Assembly (NCBI GenBank): GCA_900554745.1
Contig: USIU01000054.1
Span: forward strand, 1 to 7,579
From: an uncultured Leuconostoc sp.
GTDB lineage: Bacteria > Bacillota > Bacilli > Lactobacillales > Lactobacillaceae
Length of the DNA: 7,579 nucleotides
Direction of reading: 5' to 3'
Shown piece after piece: positions 5,041 to 7,579 of this stretch. The translations under genes were made by a program, and so were the position numbers. The notes beneath the pieces were generated by a model. It was not told the origin of the DNA. It searched no databases and saw nothing but the letters and a program-made list of their open reading frames with translations. Each line of letters begins with the position of its first letter. The first letter of the stretch is position 1.

Positions 5041-7047
5041 ATGAAACGTTTACGCCAGTTAAGAAATAGCCTCTATGTTTTTTTTATTTGCTGTGTGAGT
5101 GTGCTATCTTTGACCGCAGCTATGCTGTATGCGAGAGATGCAGCTTATTTTGGCACACCCACCAATCTGACAATTGTAAATAATGGCAGTGAATTACGCA
5201 CAGCCACCTTAAATCAAGCAATCACATCGTATGCAGAGGCACATGACTTGGTCATCGTTAAACGTGTCTACCCAGAATTTGATGGCAAAATCGTGCCAAA
5301 GAGTTATCTATTGGGTCATCCAAAGCAGCACATGGTTGGGCTACCGACGCATCATATTGAAAAGCGACAACATATCGCAGATCGAGATGTGTTGTCTGAC
5401 TATGGTGTCTTTGAGACGGGCAATCGTCAAGCATTTTTGGCATTTTTGTCCAAAAATAATATTCAATTTATGGTCTATAACCCAACAGCTGTACCGGCAG
5501 TGGTGTCGGATCTCCTAGGCCAATTGGCTGTTTCACGGTTAGATGTTTTGCTGGTGATGTTCTTCTTAGTTATTGTGATTCTGAATAGTTTTATTATTTT
5601 TAAGCAACGACGGCAATTTGTGATGCAACAACTTTTAAAAGGACAAACCAAAGGGACGGCGTTATTGACGATTTTGTGGTCAAACGTCAAAGCTTATGTT
5701 GTTGCTTATCTCATGACGATGCCTATCGTTGCCGGTACTTTATGGTTGTTGCTACCTGAGATGATTCGTTATGAATTAATCATGATGAATGTCATTTTGT
5801 TACCATTTTTTGGCGCTGTTGTCATCAGTACGACGATATTAACCCTACTGTTCAATCGTGGTAAACTTGTAGCGGTTCTGAAAGGTCGCGGGAGACAAGT
5901 CTTGGTACCAATGGTAGCCTGTCTCATTTTAGCCCTGACATTTATTAATTTTGTCACGACATTAGCTATGGCGCAGCATGAGAATCGACAAATCACTTTC
6001 ATGCGACAAGGTCAACAAAAATGGGAAAAAATCGCCCATTTTTCAGTTTTAACCCTGCACACCATGTCTAAACAAGATGATGTGCAAACTAAAACAAGCC
6101 AGTCATTGCTTAATCAGCTAGATGAATCACAATTGTTAATGAGCATGTTTGCGCCATACCAAGGCCCTAAGATCACCATGGGGCGTCAGCAACAATACGC
6201 CCGTGATCTTTATGTGAATCCGACTTATTTTAATGAGCAAAAGATACGTTCAGTGACTGGCAAACAGTTCACAGCAGATGATTTTCGTGCGCCCGTAACG
6301 TTATTGACGACAGAAAATTTATCGCCAGCACAAATACAACAAAATTATGCGAGTCCAAATGGCATTAACGTTGCCGATATCGTGGTTAAAAAAATGCAAC
6401 CCACGTCAACCTATGTTTTTCTGAATACAACGCAGGAGCAGTCATTTGCTAACCAAAAACCAAAGCACATCTTGGTGATCAACTTCCATGCCGTACAGCA
6501 TGCCAGCTTAACGCAGGCAGATAACACTATGGCAACTACACAAGAACATGCTAATTCACTTATTGTGCAAAATTTGTTGTCATGGTTGTCACAACGAAAC
6601 GTCATGGTCAACTTTGCTTCTGAAAAAAATAAGAACCAAGTCGTGTCGGTTTTGGGACCTAGTATACAAGATGTCAGTAGTACGAATCAGCTACGCTCAT
6701 CTCTAAAACAAACTTATTTATTGCGACAAAATATCTTACTAGGTAGTTTAATACTGGCAGTCTTAGTGGTATTACTGTGTGGTTTGTTTACTATTTATAT
6801 CATATTTATGGCCTATCGCCGAGAATTATTTGTGAAACAGGTTTATGGCATAAGTTTTATTCATCGGTATCGTCAAATTTATGTCATGTTATCATGTGCG
6901 TTGTTGCCAGGTATTTTTTACGCGACTTCGAAACCTGATATCTTGATAACGGTTATGCTGATCATCAGTTGTCTATTGTTATTTTTTACGTACCGCATTA
7001 TGGTGAATGAAAAGCAAAGCTATTTAATACTTAAGGGAGAATTATGA
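5041..7047 (+). CDS. Bacteriocin-associated integral membrane protein (ABC permease-like immunity/export)
   Basis: A 668-residue protein of the family found beside lactococcin 972-type peptides. Hydrophobic segments lie at about 11-31, 167-187, 216-238, 245-270, 287-311, 566-590, 612-628 and 633-650. Large extracytoplasmic parts are predicted at about 32-165 and 312-563. This resembles an FtsX/MacB-like permease with a long first outer domain, and it should pair with the ATPase encoded next. The family is credited with producer immunity or peptide export; since the peptide has a Sec signal, immunity by peptide extrusion seems at least as likely. The start is ATG 15 bases after the bacteriocin stop, with an in-frame TAA just before it, so no upstream start exists. 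No good ribosome site precedes it (only GGTGA at 5021-5025), pointing to coupled, lower translation. Its stop overlaps the ATPase start by ATGA. Confidence 0.9.
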   Translation: MKRLRQLRNSLYVFFICCVSVLSLTAAMLYARDAAYFGTPTNLTIVNNGSELRTATLNQAITSYAEAHDLVIVKRVYPEFDGKIVPKSYLLGHPKQHMVGLPTHHIEKRQHIADRDVLSDYGVFETGNRQAFLAFLSKNNIQFMVYNPTAVPAVVSDLLGQLAVSRLDVLLVMFFLVIVILNSFIIFKQRRQFVMQQLLKGQTKGTALLTILWSNVKAYVVAYLMTMPIVAGTLWLLLPEMIRYELIMMNVILLPFFGAVVISTTILTLLFNRGKLVAVLKGRGRQVLVPMVACLILALTFINFVTTLAMAQHENRQITFMRQGQQKWEKIAHFSVLTLHTMSKQDDVQTKTSQSLLNQLDESQLLMSMFAPYQGPKITMGRQQQYARDLYVNPTYFNEQKIRSVTGKQFTADDFRAPVTLLTTENLSPAQIQQNYASPNGINVADIVVKKMQPTSTYVFLNTTQEQSFANQKPKHILVINFHAVQHASLTQADNTMATTQEHANSLIVQNLLSWLSQRNVMVNFASEKNKNQVVSVLGPSIQDVSSTNQLRSSLKQTYLLRQNILLGSLILAVLVVLLCGLFTIYIIFMAYRRELFVKQVYGISFIHRYRQIYVMLSCALLPGIFYATSKPDILITVMLIISCLLLFFTYRIMVNEKQSYLILKGEL

Positions 7048-7579
7048 CGCTAGTTTTGGAAAATGTGAGTAAGCAGTTTGGGTCACATCAAATTATTGAC
7101 AACTTGTCAGTAACCTTTGATCCTGGTGTGAAATATATTTTACGTGGCCGATCTGGGGCTGGTAAATCAACCATCTTAAATATGATTGCACGTTTTGATG
7201 AGGATTATCGTGGCACCATGACGTATGCTGGTGATCATTTACAGACCATCAAAAAAAGTCAATTTTATCGTGACTATTTGGGCTATCTGTTTCAAAATTA
7301 CGCGCTGCTAGAAGATCAAACGGTTTTTGACAATTTGGCACTGGTTTTTCGACATCGTATCCAAAAACGAGAGATGCAAGAGATGGGACAGGCATTATCG
7401 GCCGTCAATTTATCGGAAACTTACCTTAAAAAACATATTTATGAACTATCAGGTGGTGAACAACAACGTGTCGCAATTGCGCGCTTAATCTTAAAAAAGC
7501 CACGCATTATTTTGATTGATGAGCCGACCGCTGCACTAGACCACGATACTGCGATGGATATTTTATATCAGGTACTGGA
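7044..7579 (+). CDS. Bacteriocin ABC transporter ATP-binding protein (partial)
   Basis: The first 178 residues of an ABC ATPase, open to the window edge. It shows Walker A GRSGAGKST (35-43), Q-loop Gln84 in YLFQNYALLEDQTVFDNL, signature LSGGEQQR (135-142), Walker B IILIDE (155-160) and D-loop AALD (163-166). The missing end should hold the H-loop; family members are about 210 residues, so roughly 30 are lacking. It belongs to the LolD/MacB-type group and fits the lactococcin 972-associated ATPases. The ATG overlaps the membrane gene stop (ATGA) and AAGGGAGA lies 4-11 bases upstream, so translation is coupled and efficient. It should hydrolyse ATP on the cytoplasmic side to drive the 668-residue permease. 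Confidence 0.93.
   Translation, partial: MTLVLENVSKQFGSHQIIDNLSVTFDPGVKYILRGRSGAGKSTILNMIARFDEDYRGTMTYAGDHLQTIKKSQFYRDYLGYLFQNYALLEDQTVFDNLALVFRHRIQKREMQEMGQALSAVNLSETYLKKHIYELSGGEQQRVAIARLILKKPRIILIDEPTAALDHDTAMDILYQVL

Noticed and set aside
4838..5044. Alternative plus-strand frame overlapping the bacteriocin gene
   Set aside because: The overlapping precursor has a clear signal peptide and family motifs; this frame lacks a ribosome site and any family pattern.
1..7579. CRISPR array, tRNA or rRNA genes, insertion sequence or prophage genes
   Set aside because: No regularly spaced repeats, cloverleaf-like sequences, transposase or integrase motifs were seen.

Overview
The window looks like a chromosomal stretch from a low-GC Gram-positive lactic acid bacterium. 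The evidence is AGGAGG-type ribosome sites, TTGACA/TATAAT promoters, poly-T hairpin terminators, and protein families typical of Lactobacillaceae: a secreted EndA-like nuclease, a CsbD-like protein, a DUF2087 protein and a lactococcin 972-type bacteriocin cluster. A Weissella or Leuconostoc relative is my guess; the sequence alone does not fix the genus.

Layout. Positions 1-47 hold a plus-strand terminator belonging to a gene left of the window. A minus-strand membrane-anchored DUF4352 protein follows (46-636). Then comes a non-coding stretch of about 525 bases with a near-perfect 32-bp palindrome (711-742), small repeats and a good promoter for a secreted or anchored coiled-coil protein (1163-1741), which ends at a strong terminator. 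A small DUF2087 protein (1985-2266) converges on a secreted DNA/RNA non-specific endonuclease (2367-3467, minus) across a shared bidirectional terminator. The endonuclease carries an in-frame TAG just before its catalytic NRGH motif and is probably a pseudogene. A CsbD-like stress protein (3703-3933) and a GNAT acetyltransferase (3980-4525, minus) converge on another long bidirectional terminator.

The right-hand 2.8 kb is the most notable part. It is a three-gene operon made of a lactococcin 972-like bacteriocin precursor (4744-5025), a 668-residue multi-pass bacteriocin-associated membrane protein (5041-7047), and an ABC-transporter ATPase (from 7044, cut by the window edge). The ATPase overlaps the membrane gene by ATGA. 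By family analogy, the peptide leaves by the Sec route, and the membrane protein and ATPase form an ABC unit giving self-immunity, export or both. This architecture is a known bacteriocin type. The peptide itself is divergent from lactococcin 972, and an inverted repeat sits in its leader.

I do not see an entirely new kind of system. The best leads are the divergent bacteriocin and its regulatory leader, the single-base inactivation of the nuclease, the unexplained 32-bp palindrome, and the orphan coiled-coil secreted protein with a freshly duplicated heptad.
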